Shown: positions 35,845-46,786, numbered from the stretch's first letter. The stretch is DNA of 52,299 nt from an uncultured Bacteroidales bacterium (GCA_903927945.1 CAIYOZ010000164.1:1-52299), one strand, 5' to 3'. Notes: generated from the letters alone by a model not told the origin. A program made the numbers and translations.

Positions 35845-38292
35845 ATGAAGAAAGTCGTATTGGCAGCCACCTGTTTCACCTTCTTTTTTGGAAGCATTAT
35901 CCATGCCCAATCCGACCATGTCCTCTGGTACAATCAACCGGCCACTTATTTTGAGGAGAGCCTTGTACTTGGAAATGGGAGAATGGGAGCATCGGTATTC
36001 GGTGGCTTGGACTCAGACAAGATATTCCTGAATGATGCCACTTTGTGGTCGGGCGAACCGGTCAATGCCAATATGTCCCCGGAAGCGTATAAAAATCTTC
36101 CAGCCATTAGGGAAGCATTGAAAAATGAAGACTACCAATTGGCCGATCAACTTAACCGCAAGCTCCAGGGAATCAATTCCAACACCTATGAACCTCTCGG
36201 GACACTCTATCTCAATTTCAAACACCCCGGAACCCCACAGAAGTATTACCGTGAACTAGATATTGCGAATGCCATTTCAACGGTGAAATATGAAGTTGAT
36301 GGAGTGAAATATACCCGGGAATATTTTGTATCCCACCCCGATCATGTGATGATCATCAAGCTCACAAGCAGTAAGAAAGGAACATTGAATTTTGAGTTGA
36401 AATTTAATAGCCTGTTGAAATATAAAGTATTGTTGACAGATAAAACTCTTAAGGTAAAAGGAAATGCCCCGGTATCGGATTTTCCGGGTAATGGCACCAA
36501 TGCTGTTGTGTTTGATGAAAACAGGGGAACCCGCTTTTCAACCTATGCAAAAATCAAAAACAATGATGGAAAAGTGACTGCGACTGACAGCACGTTGGTC
36601 CTTACCAACGGAACAGAAGCTGTTATTATCGTGTCTGTTGCAACCAGTTTCAATGGCTTTGATAAAAATCCATCCACGAATGGCTTAGACGATGAAAAGA
36701 TAGCGTCCGATCAATTGGCTCATGCTTTTACAGAGTCCTTTAAAAAATTGAAAAGTTGTCATCTGAAAGATTATCAAACCTATTTTAACCGAGTTAATTT
36801 AAGTTTAGGGACAACAACAGCTCCTGATATCCCCACCAATGAACGATTAATACGATATGCCGAAGGGAAAGAGGATAAAAATCTGGAAATACTCTATTTC
36901 CAGTATGGACGTTACCTGTTGATCAGCAGCTCCAGGACACCGGGTGTTCCGGCTAATTTGCAGGGAATCTGGAACCCGTATATCCATCCACCCTGGGGTA
37001 GTGAATACACCACAAACATCAATACAGAGGAAAATTATTGGCTTGCAGAAAATACCAACCTTTCTGAAATGCATCTTCCGTTGTTAGGTTTTATTAAAAA
37101 CCTGTCCATAACCGGGAAAATTACAGCCAAAACTTTTTATGGAGTGAATGGATGGGCAGAATGTCAGAATACGGATATCTGGGCTATGAGCAATCCGGTG
37201 GGCAATTTTGGAAAGGAAGATCCTGTCTGGGCATGTTGGAACATGGGTGGCACCTGGTTGAGTACACATTTGTGGGAACACTTTTTATTTACCCAGGATA
37301 TGAACTTCCTGAAAAACGAAGCCTATACTATTATGCGTGGTGCAGCACAATTTTGTATCGAATGGATGGTAGAGGATAAAGAGGGAAAACTGATTACTTC
37401 ACCCTCTACTTCACCCGAGAATAAATTTATCTCTCCTTCGGGTTATCAGGGAGCCACATTTTACGGTGGAACAGCCGATCTTGCCATGATTCGTTCATGC
37501 CTGATGCAAGTCATCGAAGCCTCAAAACTTCTGAATGTAGATGCTGAGTTCCGGTTAAAGGCGGAAAGTGCCTTGGCCCGGATGCATCCTTATAAAATTG
37601 GGCGAAAGGGTAATCTGCAGGAATGGTATTTCGATTGGGAGGACCAGGATCCCCAACACCGCCATCAATCCCATTTGTTCGGATTATTCCCTGGTCATGA
37701 GATAACACCCGAAACAACACCTTATTTAGCCAATGCCTGCCGTAAAACGTTGGAAATAAAAGGGGACGAAACGACAGGATGGTCCAAAGGTTGGCGTATC
37801 AATCTTTGGGCACGGCTGAGTGATGGAAACCATGCTTATAAGATGTACCGGGAATTATTGAAATATGTTGACCCCGATAGTGTAAAAACAAGCACCCATA
37901 GAGGAGGAGGTACATATCCCAACTTGTTTGATGCTCATCCCCCTTTTCAAATTGATGGTAACTTTGGTGGAGCTGCGGCGGTTGCAGAAATGTTATTACA
38001 AAGCCATTCGGGCTATCTGGATATATTACCAGCTTTACCCGATGCCTGGAGTACCGGTCATTTTGCCGGATTAAAAGTGCGTGGTGGTGGAGCGGTATCG
38101 GCATGGTGGGAACAAGGCGTTTTAAAGAAACTGATCCTTAAAGCCAATGTACCTAATCAGTTCATACTAAAAATACCAAAAGGCTGGAATCAAAGTAGTT
38201 TAGCTCAACTGAAATCTAAATTCATTCTGAATCAGAATGGAAAACTAATTATAACATTAAAAACAAATCAATCAATCACACTACAACAATGA
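35845..38292 (+). CDS. GH95 alpha-L-fucosidase (or alpha-L-galactosidase)
   Basis: An 815-residue secreted enzyme (signal peptide to about 21, IHAQ). N-terminal super-sandwich domain, (alpha/alpha)6 barrel, C-terminal beta domain. GH95 landmarks are [13 protein letters not shown] near the start, [11 protein letters not shown] with Asn391 and Asn393, TSPENKF with the acid Glu525, and QIDGNFGG with the Asp704 that pairs with the Asn residues in the inverting mechanism. Spacing between these residues agrees with the well-studied fucosidases. It would remove alpha-1,2-fucose from fucogalactoxyloglucan side chains. Its stop codon overlaps the GH3 start (ATGA). Confidence 0.94.
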   Translation: MKKVVLAATCFTFFFGSIIHAQSDHVLWYNQPATYFEESLVLGNGRMGASVFGGLDSDKIFLNDATLWSGEPVNANMSPEAYKNLPAIREALKNEDYQLADQLNRKLQGINSNTYEPLGTLYLNFKHPGTPQKYYRELDIANAISTVKYEVDGVKYTREYFVSHPDHVMIIKLTSSKKGTLNFELKFNSLLKYKVLLTDKTLKVKGNAPVSDFPGNGTNAVVFDENRGTRFSTYAKIKNNDGKVTATDSTLVLTNGTEAVIIVSVATSFNGFDKNPSTNGLDDEKIASDQLAHAFTESFKKLKSCHLKDYQTYFNRVNLSLGTTTAPDIPTNERLIRYAEGKEDKNLEILYFQYGRYLLISSSRTPGVPANLQGIWNPYIHPPWGSEYTTNINTEENYWLAENTNLSEMHLPLLGFIKNLSITGKITAKTFYGVNGWAECQNTDIWAMSNPVGNFGKEDPVWACWNMGGTWLSTHLWEHFLFTQDMNFLKNEAYTIMRGAAQFCIEWMVEDKEGKLITSPSTSPENKFISPSGYQGATFYGGTADLAMIRSCLMQVIEASKLLNVDAEFRLKAESALARMHPYKIGRKGNLQEWYFDWEDQDPQHRHQSHLFGLFPGHEITPETTPYLANACRKTLEIKGDETTGWSKGWRINLWARLSDGNHAYKMYRELLKYVDPDSVKTSTHRGGGTYPNLFDAHPPFQIDGNFGGAAAVAEMLLQSHSGYLDILPALPDAWSTGHFAGLKVRGGGAVSAWWEQGVLKKLILKANVPNQFILKIPKGWNQSSLAQLKSKFILNQNGKLIITLKTNQSITLQQ

Positions 38293-40490
38293 AAAAATTA
38301 AAAACATTCTTATCATGCCTACTGGTGGTAGGACTTCAGGTGAATGCACAATCCGCTAGGCCCGTTTATTTAGACCCTTCAGAACCCATTGAAAAGCGGG
38401 TGGAAGATGCCTTGTCAAGGATAACTTTAAAAGAAAAAGTGGATATGTGCCATGCTCAATCCAAGTTCAGCGCCAAGGGAGTAGCCCGCCTGGGTATTCC
38501 CGAAGTATGGACTGATGATGGCCCCCACGGTATCCGCGAAGAGGTGTTTTGGGATGAATGGAGCGGTGCCAAATGGACGAATGATTCGTGTACCGCCTTC
38601 CCTGCCTTGACTTGCCTGGCAGCTACCTTTAATCCGGATGTGGCATTGCTTTATGGCAAATCAGTCGGCGAAGAGGCGCGCTATCGGAATAAAACTGTCC
38701 TGTTAGGCCCCGGAGTGAATATATACAGGACCCCTATGAATGGCCGGAATTTTGAATATATGGGAGAAGATCCTTACCTTTCATCCCGCATGGTGGTGCC
38801 TTATATCCAGGGAGTCCAACAAAACGGAGTGGCGGCGTGCGTCAAGCATTTTGCATTGAACAACCAGGAATACATGCGCGACCATATCAATGTTAATATA
38901 TCAGACAGGGCATTGTATGAAATTTATCTTCCGGCTTTCAAGGCTGCTGTTCAAGAAGGAAAAGCCTGGTCGATCATGGGATCCTATAATGAACTTCGCG
39001 GACAACATTGCTGTCATAATGATTTATTGTTGAATCAAATCCTGAAAACGGAATGGAAATTTGACGGAGTGGTGATCAGTGATTGGGGAGGGGTTCATGA
39101 CTCCGATCAGGCTGTACAAAACGGACTTGATCTTGAAATGGGAACGTCTACCGATGGATTGACCAACAATGGTGGAGTAGCCTATGCTGATTATTATTTG
39201 GCAAACCCTTTCCTAAAAGGTATTGAATTGGGAAAATATACTGTCGATCAACTAAACAGCAAAGTCACCCGCATACTCCGGTTGATCTTCCGCTCTACGA
39301 TGAGTAAAGACCGTCCTTTTGGCAGGTTCGTATCTCCTGAACATTCAGCGGCAGCCTTGAAAATTGCTGAAGAAGGAATCGTTCTGTTGAAAAATAACAG
39401 GCAATTACTTCCTGTCACTGTGGGTAAATACAAAAAAATTGCGGTGATCGGCGAGAATGCTACACGGAGCGTTACCCTTGGCGGTGGCTCTTCTTCCCTA
39501 AAGGTGCAATATGAAGTAACTCCCCTGGAAGGATTAATCGCGAAGTACGGGAAAGAAAACATAGTATACAGTCGTGGATATGCTTCGGAAAGGTCTTCAA
39601 AGAAAAAAGCGAAACAACTCATAGTGCCGAGTGATTCTTTAATAAATGCTGCCGTTGAAACGGCTAAAAATGCCGATGTGGTCGTGTATTTCGGGGGCTT
39701 GAATAAAAATCCCAATCAGGATAGCGAAGGGAGTGATCGTAAATCATACGAATTGCCTTATGGACAGGATAAACTAATTACGGCCTTATTGAAGGCTAAT
39801 AAAAATCTGGTAGTAATGCTGGTAAGCGGCAACGCCGTTGCCATGCCTTGGGTGAATGAAGTGCCCGTCATCCTGCAGACCTGGTATCTGGGTTCGGAAG
39901 CAGGAAATGCCATCGCCGGCGTTCTCTCGGGAGAAGTCAATCCATCGGGGAAACTGCCATTCTCATTCCCTAAGAAGCTCGATGACAATGGCGCTATTTC
40001 TTTTGGTAAAGAATCTTTTCCGGGTGACAGTATCAATGAATATTATAAGGAAGATATCCTTGTAGGATACCGTTGGTTCGATACAAAAAAAATTGCTCCA
40101 TTGTTTGCGTTTGGTTACGGATTGTCCTATACCTCTTTTGAATATGGCAAGATTACAACCGATAAAAAATCATACAACCCTGACGAAACCATCAAGGTAT
40201 CCTTTATACTGAAAAACACCGGTATGAAAGACGGAGCTGAAGCTGTGCAGGTCTATGCCTCCCAGGCTCATGCATCAGTCATACGTCCGGCAAAAGAGTT
40301 GAAAGCATTTAAAAAAGTATTCCTGAAAACAGGAGAATCAGTAACCGTAGAGTTGGAAATAAAAGTACAGGACCTGGCCTTCTTTAATGAAGTGACCCAT
40401 GCCTGGTCGGTAGAGCCAGGGGAATTTATTCTACGCAATGCTGCTTCCTCGGCTGAAGTAAAGAGCAATGTGAGTATTAAAGTACTCTAG
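38289..40490 (+). CDS. GH3 beta-glucosidase
   Basis: A 733-residue secreted enzyme (signal to about 20, VNAQ), translated from the ATGA overlap with the GH95 gene. Barrel motifs: [46 protein letters not shown], and nucleophile Asp265 in VISDWGG. The sandwich domain carries the probable acid/base Glu in [13 protein letters not shown], and the C-terminus is a fibronectin-III-like domain ([12 protein letters not shown]). The sequence is of the classical beta-glucosidase type, suited to degrade the glucan backbone after removal of xylose. A clear terminator follows. Confidence 0.94.
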   Translation: MKKLKTFLSCLLVVGLQVNAQSARPVYLDPSEPIEKRVEDALSRITLKEKVDMCHAQSKFSAKGVARLGIPEVWTDDGPHGIREEVFWDEWSGAKWTNDSCTAFPALTCLAATFNPDVALLYGKSVGEEARYRNKTVLLGPGVNIYRTPMNGRNFEYMGEDPYLSSRMVVPYIQGVQQNGVAACVKHFALNNQEYMRDHINVNISDRALYEIYLPAFKAAVQEGKAWSIMGSYNELRGQHCCHNDLLLNQILKTEWKFDGVVISDWGGVHDSDQAVQNGLDLEMGTSTDGLTNNGGVAYADYYLANPFLKGIELGKYTVDQLNSKVTRILRLIFRSTMSKDRPFGRFVSPEHSAAALKIAEEGIVLLKNNRQLLPVTVGKYKKIAVIGENATRSVTLGGGSSSLKVQYEVTPLEGLIAKYGKENIVYSRGYASERSSKKKAKQLIVPSDSLINAAVETAKNADVVVYFGGLNKNPNQDSEGSDRKSYELPYGQDKLITALLKANKNLVVMLVSGNAVAMPWVNEVPVILQTWYLGSEAGNAIAGVLSGEVNPSGKLPFSFPKKLDDNGAISFGKESFPGDSINEYYKEDILVGYRWFDTKKIAPLFAFGYGLSYTSFEYGKITTDKKSYNPDETIKVSFILKNTGMKDGAEAVQVYASQAHASVIRPAKELKAFKKVFLKTGESVTVELEIKVQDLAFFNEVTHAWSVEPGEFILRNAASSAEVKSNVSIKVL

Positions 40491-40522
40491 GGAAGAAACA
40501 ATCCTGTTTGCTCATATTCTAA

Positions 40523-40559
40523 GAAACTGCCTGTCAACTCATTGTTAACGGGCGGTTTC
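40523..40559. terminator. Terminator at the end of the PUL
   Basis: GAAACTGCCTGTCAAC pairs (with a few mismatches) with GTTAACGGGCGGTTTC around TCATT, followed by ATTTTTATTT on the plus strand. It ends the plus arm and faces a convergent small gene. Confidence 0.85.
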
Positions 40560-40617
40560 ATTTTTATTTAAATTTGCACATGTGTATTGCCAAAACTTTA
40601 GATTATCCTTGCTATTG

Positions 40618-41043
40618 TTAATAATCAATAGAGTAATCGAAAATCACTGCAAACAGCAACGGTAACATAATGATAATGGATATTATTAAAGGCTTCCAGA
40701 TTTTCTTTTTGCGATGATAATCGCTATGTGGAATACATAATGTATACACTTTTTGCGAAAGAATAAGGCCTCCGGCCAGGTTCAACAAAAATGCGAGCAA
40801 TATAATCGGTTTTTCTGGAATGAAAATGATAACGATGGTGAGTATTGTATAGACTACGGAACCAGATAATATCAGGTAAGCTGTTTTTCGTTTGCCCATG
40901 TTGCATAATGTATGCATTAATAGAGTAGCTCCATAAATAGGAGTAAACAGCACCGAGAATGCCAGTATCGCTTTCTTTGAATAAAGTTGCAACTTGCAAT
41001 CAATGGATCTGATCTCCTCACTGTTACTTTCCCTCAATTCCAT
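40618..41043 (-). CDS. Small multi-pass membrane protein, unknown function
   Basis: A 141-residue protein with about four hydrophobic segments (roughly 27-48, 56-76, 78-96 and 116-137), interrupted by basic loops (NMGKRKTAY and DYHRKKKIW). The first 22 residues are charged and likely cytoplasmic. No family signature is recognised. It has no partner gene on its strand, and its start faces a 500-bp non-coding region. It is convergent with the GH3 gene. Confidence 0.7.
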   Translation of the reverse strand: MELRESNSEEIRSIDCKLQLYSKKAILAFSVLFTPIYGATLLMHTLCNMGKRKTAYLILSGSVVYTILTIVIIFIPEKPIILLAFLLNLAGGLILSQKVYTLCIPHSDYHRKKKIWKPLIISIIIMLPLLFAVIFDYSIDY

Positions 41044-41362
41044 AATTCAGTAGTTGTTGGTTACAGACGTTTTTTGTCTTAATATTCTGATAAAAGTAAC
41101 AAGCATAATTGAACGGTTAAACAACTTGCTTTATGCAAGACGGTCAAAGGATACTTTTGTAATAACCGCTTTCTTAACAGTTCAACTGCCAGGCTAAAAA
41201 TATAAGAGACTGCAAATATACCAAAAATTTAATAATATGTGTGTGTTTAAGTTGATAAATCTTTATAAAAAAAGCAATGTGAGATTTATTATTTCACCTT
41301 ACTGACTGATATTTAATGTCTAAGAATTCGAATGATTATGAAAGATTTATTGGATTATTTTG

Positions 41363-41454
41363 GGAAACGCTTTTGTATGTAAGCTGCTTCACCCACAAAT
41401 AGCGAAGTCCCATTGAGAGTTTTATTTTATACTATTTAAAGAAAACGCTTTTGT
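41363..41454. repeat. Paired 14-bp motif, possible operator
   Basis: GGAAACGCTTTTGT (41363-41376) and GAAAACGCTTTTGT (41441-41454) differ at one base and lie 78 bp apart in direct orientation. The AAA-CGC-TTT centre is near-palindromic, like operators for LacI-type regulators. No regulator gene is in the neighbourhood. Confidence 0.45.
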
Positions 41455-41492
41455 GTCCTTTGGACGATAAAAGGTTTATTCTGCAGAAAATA

Positions 41493-41526
41493 AAAGAGGT
41501 AGTTGTTCGATTACAACCACCTCTTT
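41493..41526 (-). terminator. Terminator after the GH38 gene
   Basis: AAAGAGGTAGTTGT (41493-41506) pairs with ACAACCACCTCTTT (41513-41526) at 13 of 14 positions. On the minus strand it is followed by TATTTTCTG. It lies 22 nt after the GH38 stop. Confidence 0.85.
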
Positions 41527-41547
41527 CTTATCTAAAAACTTTGGAAC

Positions 41548-44500
41548 TTATTTCCATGTCCTAAGGTTGAAATCCTGGTTTCCCTTGAAATTATCATACA
41601 ACGGTTGCAGCGGAGCAGCTGTTTCTGAATTTGGTTTTGCCAGGGTTATTGCCAGTACTTTTATTTTCTTGTTATCGGGCAACGTCAGTGTTTTGGCACC
41701 TTCAGGAATGGTGATTTCGTATTTATAGAGGTAGCAATACTGGTATGCCTCATTTCTCGAAGGGTACCCATTGTGAATATGAGAAGCGAACCAGGCGATA
41801 TTATCAGTTTTCACATAGGGTTTTTGCATTTCCACTACCGAGTTTCGATCGCGGCTTAATATCCGGTTGTAGAATTGTCCGACTTTGCCGGTCCACTGTT
41901 GAATAGAAAGAGAGGTCAAATGTCCATCGACTGTAAAGTTTCCATTAGTATCCTCACTGGAAGCTGCCAGGACATAAAGTTTTGAATAATTTCCGGTCGG
42001 CAGGGCAATGGTTTGTCCGTTACAAGTCACAGCATTGTTTTCACCATCGGTTTTGTGCTTCACTGCAAAATGTATATCTTCACTTTCAATCACATCCGGA
42101 AGCAACTCGGCAGGGATAGAACGGTTATCATCGAAATTCCCATCATCCCGGTTGTCATCAAAGCTCATTACATCGGCGTTATAGGGCAACTCCACGGGAG
42201 CCTGGTCCATGACTTTGTACCCGTTTGCAGGGGCCTGAAGTTTCACGGCAAAACTTCGAATGGTGTAGTGGCTCAAGTCGAAGGTCAGGGCATCATTGCT
42301 TGATTGGACAGTTCCAATTTTCTTTTCCTGTCCGTTTACTTCATAAGCTTCAACAACTCTGGCAGGGAAAGTGAGTCTGACACTCTTCAGGTCTTTGCCG
42401 GTAAGTTCATTGACCCTCACCAGGAAATAATCGCCCTGTTCCATTTTTTTGAAGGCCATCAACCCAGCCTGGGGGGTATTGATGTTTAGCATGGAGAACG
42501 AAGTTCCCAGTTCTCCGGCATGTTTCGGAGCTTCGAATGCCATCAATGGCTGGTTGAAGAATCTGGCTTGCCAGGGAGATTCGGCTTTCTGCCAGTCACC
42601 ACTATGACCATACACGGCATATTTCACGTCGTGAATACCCCAATCCTGAGTACTCTGATAGATAAATTCACTGTGGAAGGCTGTTGCTTTGGGGGTATAT
42701 AGCAAGGTGAGTCGCAGGGTATTATTATCCGGTTTATCGGAACCATACTTGCAGTCCTCCAGGATGGAAACGCCGTATTTCCCACTTTTATCAGTCAGAT
42801 CGAACCATTCCTTCGAGGGCACTTCAAACTTCTTCGCATTGTTGGTAGACCTCGAAATCGTGCCTACTCCAAGGTTATAGGTGGCATTTTCATTGGAGAC
42901 TGTCAAGGGGAAAGGAGCTTTCAGACTTACTTCGCGTGATTGCCAGTCAATCTTGTTGGTCACTTCCAATCGCTTTCCGGCATCACCCGCCGACAAGCTG
43001 AAGAGTTGGGTGATTTCCGAGTTTTGTCCTTTACGTTTCACCTGCAAGGTAACCCGGACAGGTCCTTTCTCAATCACAGAGAGTTCAGCCTCATGATTCA
43101 TAGAGTCAAAGGCTGGCTTTTGACGGTCTTTCCAGTCCATGTTCCAGGCAGGCCATTGTTCAGGTTGTTCCTGTTGAAATTCAAGCCCGGCGGGTTTAGA
43201 AAAGATCTCTTTCGAAGCCTTTTTGTCGAATAGACTCTCGATATCTCCGTTGGATGCAAACCTTACTTTGTAGTATTCATTTTCAAGGGTGTTGTTTGTC
43301 GCTGAGAGAGTAGAAACTTTATTGATTTGCTCAGTTTCCCTAACATCATAGACTGCCATTCCAACAGAAGGCACCTTGGCACGGAAGATGATAGTCATCT
43401 TATTGCCTTTCCCTGCAGTGACCTGAGAAGGAGTTTCTATCCCGTTCGAATCAAAAACAGCAACCGAAGCCGGTAAAATAGGATAATCCAATTCAGCAGT
43501 GACGATATCATCGCGGTTTCTGGCTACCGGGTTATACACTACAATCGCTTTGCCCGCTGTTTGCGTATTGAGTTTTCCAACCACACCGTTTATTCCGTTT
43601 TTCAATACCTCTGCAAAACCATTGGCGGCAATAAATTCATCATTCCAGGCATATTCATAGGCCTTGGGAATTGACGTTCCGGGCAGGATATCATGAAACT
43701 GGCTGCCCATTACCAGGTCCCAGGCTTTATTTAGTTTGACCTGTGGATAGGTTGTCCCACCAAGCCAATTTGCCATGACCGAAGCCTGTTCTGCGGACTG
43801 GGCCATTAATTCATTTTTGCGGTTCAACCGTTTCATATAGGCTTGCGAGGTCATGGAGCCTGCACTGTGTTCGATAAGTAACAAATCCCCCGAATAGACC
43901 GGAAGCTTCTTTCGGATGGCAGGTGTAATATCCTTGTACATCTGATCGGAGGAGGTCAGCAGTACCCTGAAATTGCTGTCTTTGTTTCCAAGGCTTGCCT
44001 CCACCCGTTTCACATCATTTTCCCGCGGAGCACCTCCTTCGTCACCCACTCCGTAATAGCGGTAATCGAAAGCATACCCGGTCTTCTGTTGATCCTTGTC
44101 AAGCCTTTTGATCCAGGAAGTATCTTTATCCAGACGGGTTTCGACATATCCGGAATAATCGGTAGCATTCAAAGCAGCAATGATTCCTTTTCCATCGGGA
44201 CCGTTCCACACACCCACGTTGAAGGGCACTCCAACTGCTGAATGCCAGGTAAGTTTCTGAGTGGAGAATCCTAACAGGCCGCAATGATTGAATATGGTAG
44301 GCAGATTACACAAAAACCCAAAACAATCGGGAAGCATATAATCGAGGCTCTCCTTGCCAAACTCCTGTTGGAAAAAGCTGTTCCCATAGAGTATCTGACG
44401 GATGAGCGATTCGGAAGAACTAATATTCACTTCTCCTTCGTCGACTGAAGAACCTGAAACACACCAGCGACCCTGATGGACATACTCCTGGACTTTCTTA

Positions 44501-44793
44501 TACAATTCAGGATAATACTCCTTCATCATGGCATACCTGCGCGAACCGGTGAAGTTGAACACATAATCGGGATACTTTTCGAACAACCGGAAGTTTTCGG
44601 TCATGGTTTTCAGGATATGTTCATTGATGGTGGTCGGATAATCCCAGTTCCACTCCGTGTCGAGATGGGCATAACCAACAGTGTACAATAAGCGGTCCTT
44701 TGTAATATCGTACTTCTCCGGCTTGGATTGTGCATTGGTAAATTGCATTAGGGTAGACACTAAAAGTGCCGTGATGAATGTTGATTTTTTCAT
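41548..44793 (-). CDS. GH38 alpha-mannosidase
   Basis: A 1081-residue secreted protein (signal to about 22, TNAQ). The N-terminal beta/alpha barrel shows the zinc-binding AHLDTEWNW (His43, Asp45) and the nucleophile Asp156 in LPDCFGF, with QFHDILPGTSI (another zinc-ligand region) around residue 370. A three-helix bundle and C-terminal beta domains of GH38 follow to about 860. The last 200 residues (DGENNAVTCNGQTIALPTGN onward) are an added beta-rich domain. It would release alpha-linked mannose from N-glycan or yeast-type mannan. Its neighbours are GH37 and GH31, not mannan genes. A 9-bp minisatellite fills the 242-bp gap upstream. Confidence 0.95.
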   Translation of the reverse strand: MKKSTFITALLVSTLMQFTNAQSKPEKYDITKDRLLYTVGYAHLDTEWNWDYPTTINEHILKTMTENFRLFEKYPDYVFNFTGSRRYAMMKEYYPELYKKVQEYVHQGRWCVSGSSVDEGEVNISSSESLIRQILYGNSFFQQEFGKESLDYMLPDCFGFLCNLPTIFNHCGLLGFSTQKLTWHSAVGVPFNVGVWNGPDGKGIIAALNATDYSGYVETRLDKDTSWIKRLDKDQQKTGYAFDYRYYGVGDEGGAPRENDVKRVEASLGNKDSNFRVLLTSSDQMYKDITPAIRKKLPVYSGDLLLIEHSAGSMTSQAYMKRLNRKNELMAQSAEQASVMANWLGGTTYPQVKLNKAWDLVMGSQFHDILPGTSIPKAYEYAWNDEFIAANGFAEVLKNGINGVVGKLNTQTAGKAIVVYNPVARNRDDIVTAELDYPILPASVAVFDSNGIETPSQVTAGKGNKMTIIFRAKVPSVGMAVYDVRETEQINKVSTLSATNNTLENEYYKVRFASNGDIESLFDKKASKEIFSKPAGLEFQQEQPEQWPAWNMDWKDRQKPAFDSMNHEAELSVIEKGPVRVTLQVKRKGQNSEITQLFSLSAGDAGKRLEVTNKIDWQSREVSLKAPFPLTVSNENATYNLGVGTISRSTNNAKKFEVPSKEWFDLTDKSGKYGVSILEDCKYGSDKPDNNTLRLTLLYTPKATAFHSEFIYQSTQDWGIHDVKYAVYGHSGDWQKAESPWQARFFNQPLMAFEAPKHAGELGTSFSMLNINTPQAGLMAFKKMEQGDYFLVRVNELTGKDLKSVRLTFPARVVEAYEVNGQEKKIGTVQSSNDALTFDLSHYTIRSFAVKLQAPANGYKVMDQAPVELPYNADVMSFDDNRDDGNFDDNRSIPAELLPDVIESEDIHFAVKHKTDGENNAVTCNGQTIALPTGNYSKLYVLAASSEDTNGNFTVDGHLTSLSIQQWTGKVGQFYNRILSRDRNSVVEMQKPYVKTDNIAWFASHIHNGYPSRNEAYQYCYLYKYEITIPEGAKTLTLPDNKKIKVLAITLAKPNSETAAPLQPLYDNFKGNQDFNLRTWK

Positions 44794-44863
44794 GAAATTC
44801 AGTGTCTGTTATTAAATTCTTATAGATTAAAAAAAATGTGTAAATGGAATGCGGGGAATATGT

Positions 44864-45025
44864 TTCTTCAAACTCTTCAAACTCTCCAAACTCTCCAAAC
44901 CCTTCAAACCCTTCAAACCCTTCAAACCCCAAACCTTTCAAACTCTTTAAACTCTTCCAACACGGAACACGGAACACGGAACCTTGAACGCTGAACTCTT
45001 CAAACCTGTCAAACTCTTCAAACTT
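44864..45025. repeat. 9-bp minisatellite with 7-bp interruption
   Basis: About ten degenerate copies of TTCAAACTC/TTCAAACCC (44864-44955) are followed by 7-bp copies of ACACGGA (about 44960-44982) and then further TTCAAAC units to 45025. It lies between the GH37 stop and the GH38 start. A long frame across it encodes only FEGFEGFEE-type repeats and is not believed to be a gene. Confidence 0.85.
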
Positions 45026-45035
45026 TAAAACCGGT

Positions 45036-46613
45036 TTACTTGCCATATAAGGCCATTAATTTTAGCAGGACACCGTTAGTCCATCCAAAGCCATCCTGGC
45101 CCGAATATTCCCCTCCTCCGGCCTCCAGGGTGGTGTTTTCCACATTATATTTCTCCATCAATTTACCGGTACGTTTATACACATCCCGGTTCAGTTTTAT
45201 CCAACGAGTTGCAATCTCCCGGGCTGTCGACTTCTTACCGTAATTTTCCATTCCTTTTACAGCCATCCACTCCAGGGGTGCCCATCCATTCGGTGCATCC
45301 CATTGTTGCCCGGTATTCCTAAGGGTGGTTACAACACCGCCGTTTTTTAGAAACTTTCTGTTCAGTGTACTTTCTATTTCAGTTGCCTGTGCAGGGGAAG
45401 CAATGTTGAAAAACAAAGGGGTTATGCCGGCAGCGGTATATTCCGATGATTGCAGTCGCCTGGCAAAATTATAATCTACATACCACTTGCCTTTTTCATT
45501 CCAGCAATAGGTATTGATTGCAGCTTTCCGGACATTCGACTTTTGTAAATAAAAGTTGTAGTTGCCTGTATTTCCGGTTATTTTGTAGGCATGGGCTAAT
45601 GTCAGTTCAAGTTGGTACAATAGTCCATTCAAATCAACCGGTATAATATCTGTGGTTTTGATCGTGCTTATGTTCTTTCCATCAGCAAACCAGCGACTGC
45701 TGAAATCCCACCCACTTTCGGCACCGCTACGTAAATTACGACACATAGAAGCAAAGAAATCAGGATTATTGATATGATCAGGCTCTCGTGATTCTTTCAG
45801 AGCTAACAAGTAATCTTCCCGGTAACTTTCCTGCCTTGGAATACTATCCTGATCGTAATACCGGTTTAAGATGGAGCTATTAGGCATGATAACCAAATGT
45901 TTGGTCGGTGCAGTTTTATCCATCCAATAATCATATTCTTTTTGGAGCGAATTCAGGTATTCCCGATAGACTGCATTACCTTTCTTATCAGCCAGCAGTT
46001 GAATCATCAGGCTAAAGAATGGCGGTTGTGAACGCGACAGATAATAAGACCGGTTTCCATTGGGAATATGGCCATATCTTTGAATCAGAAAGGAGAAATT
46101 ACGGATCATGTTCTCTATCATTTCCCATTCTCCGCTTTGAGCCAGACCCAACATGGTAAAGTAACTGTCCCAGTAGTAAATCTCGCGAAACCTGCCACCT
46201 GGAACGATATACGGATTGGGTAACGGTAATAATGAGCTTCGACTAATTGTTTTGTCAGGTTCATGCTTCAATACTTTCCAAAGCCTGTTGATATGATTTT
46301 CCAGCGTTTCGGATGTATCGGTTTGATAATCTGTAGGAGAATCAAATGGTACCAAAAAGTTCTCGAATACAAATTTCACAAGTGCTTTCTTTGAAACAGA
46401 ATCTTTTCTCAATAACCTGTAGCTATTTATGATCTCATCAGGATTCCTTTTGGATGTACAATCCACAAACGTCTTGCTATCCGGGAAAACGGGTTGTAAC
46501 TGTACATCCGTGAACAACCTGCCATAAATCTTATCGGGCGGTAAAGTCGACAATTGGGATATTGCCGAAAGACTTAACAAAAGAATACAACTTAAGAATA
46601 ATAGTCTTTTCAT
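45036..46613 (-). CDS. GH37 trehalase-family protein
   Basis: A 525-residue secreted protein with signal peptide (to about 19). It shows both trehalase signatures, PGGRFREIYYWDSYF (about 138-152) and QWDAPNGWAPLEW (about 440), the catalytic acid Asp in AESGWDFSSRW and the base Glu in LEAGGGEYSGQDGFGW, all in the (alpha/alpha)6 fold. Activity on alpha,alpha-trehalose giving two glucose is expected, in the periplasm. It follows GH31 (173-nt gap) and precedes GH38 on the same strand, suggesting a shared catabolic role that cannot be named. Confidence 0.95.
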   Translation of the reverse strand: MKRLLFLSCILLLSLSAISQLSTLPPDKIYGRLFTDVQLQPVFPDSKTFVDCTSKRNPDEIINSYRLLRKDSVSKKALVKFVFENFLVPFDSPTDYQTDTSETLENHINRLWKVLKHEPDKTISRSSLLPLPNPYIVPGGRFREIYYWDSYFTMLGLAQSGEWEMIENMIRNFSFLIQRYGHIPNGNRSYYLSRSQPPFFSLMIQLLADKKGNAVYREYLNSLQKEYDYWMDKTAPTKHLVIMPNSSILNRYYDQDSIPRQESYREDYLLALKESREPDHINNPDFFASMCRNLRSGAESGWDFSSRWFADGKNISTIKTTDIIPVDLNGLLYQLELTLAHAYKITGNTGNYNFYLQKSNVRKAAINTYCWNEKGKWYVDYNFARRLQSSEYTAAGITPLFFNIASPAQATEIESTLNRKFLKNGGVVTTLRNTGQQWDAPNGWAPLEWMAVKGMENYGKKSTAREIATRWIKLNRDVYKRTGKLMEKYNVENTTLEAGGGEYSGQDGFGWTNGVLLKLMALYGK

Positions 46614-46687
46614 GATCCAGGTTTTAAGTTCAAATGAAATAGAATATTTACTAATCTTATGTCAATTTTTTTTTAGTTAGTATAGTT

Positions 46688-46745
46688 GTGAGGCTTGGCG
46701 TCTTAGTGGCAAGAAAATAATAGCCACTAAAACGCTAAGCTTCAC
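46688..46745. repeat. Long imperfect hairpin between GH31 and GH37
   Basis: GTGAGGCTTGGCGTCTTAGT (46688-46707, continuing GGCA) pairs with the segment 46722-46745 (AGCCACTAAAACGC...TTCAC) at about 20 of 24 positions. The CGTTTTAGTGGC-like words are a kind of repeat often found between genes in Bacteroidota. It may reduce readthrough within the operon. Confidence 0.65.
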
Positions 46746-46786
46746 AAAGGGTGAAATGAATCAAAAAACAGAACAAACTAACAGAA

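Larger units (their letters stand above)
41044..41547. other. Intergenic region upstream of the membrane protein gene
   Basis: About 500 AT-rich bases. It has a minus-strand -7-like box TATATTTG (41213-41220) for the membrane protein gene, a pair of near-identical 14-mers (41363-41376 and 41441-41454), and the terminator for the GH38 gene (41493-41526). No gene or remnant was recognised. Confidence 0.6.

Noticed and set aside
44621-45046. 141-codon minus-strand frame across the minisatellite
   Set aside because: Its protein is made of FEGFE-type repeats from the 9-bp DNA repeat and then overlaps the GH38 start in another frame.
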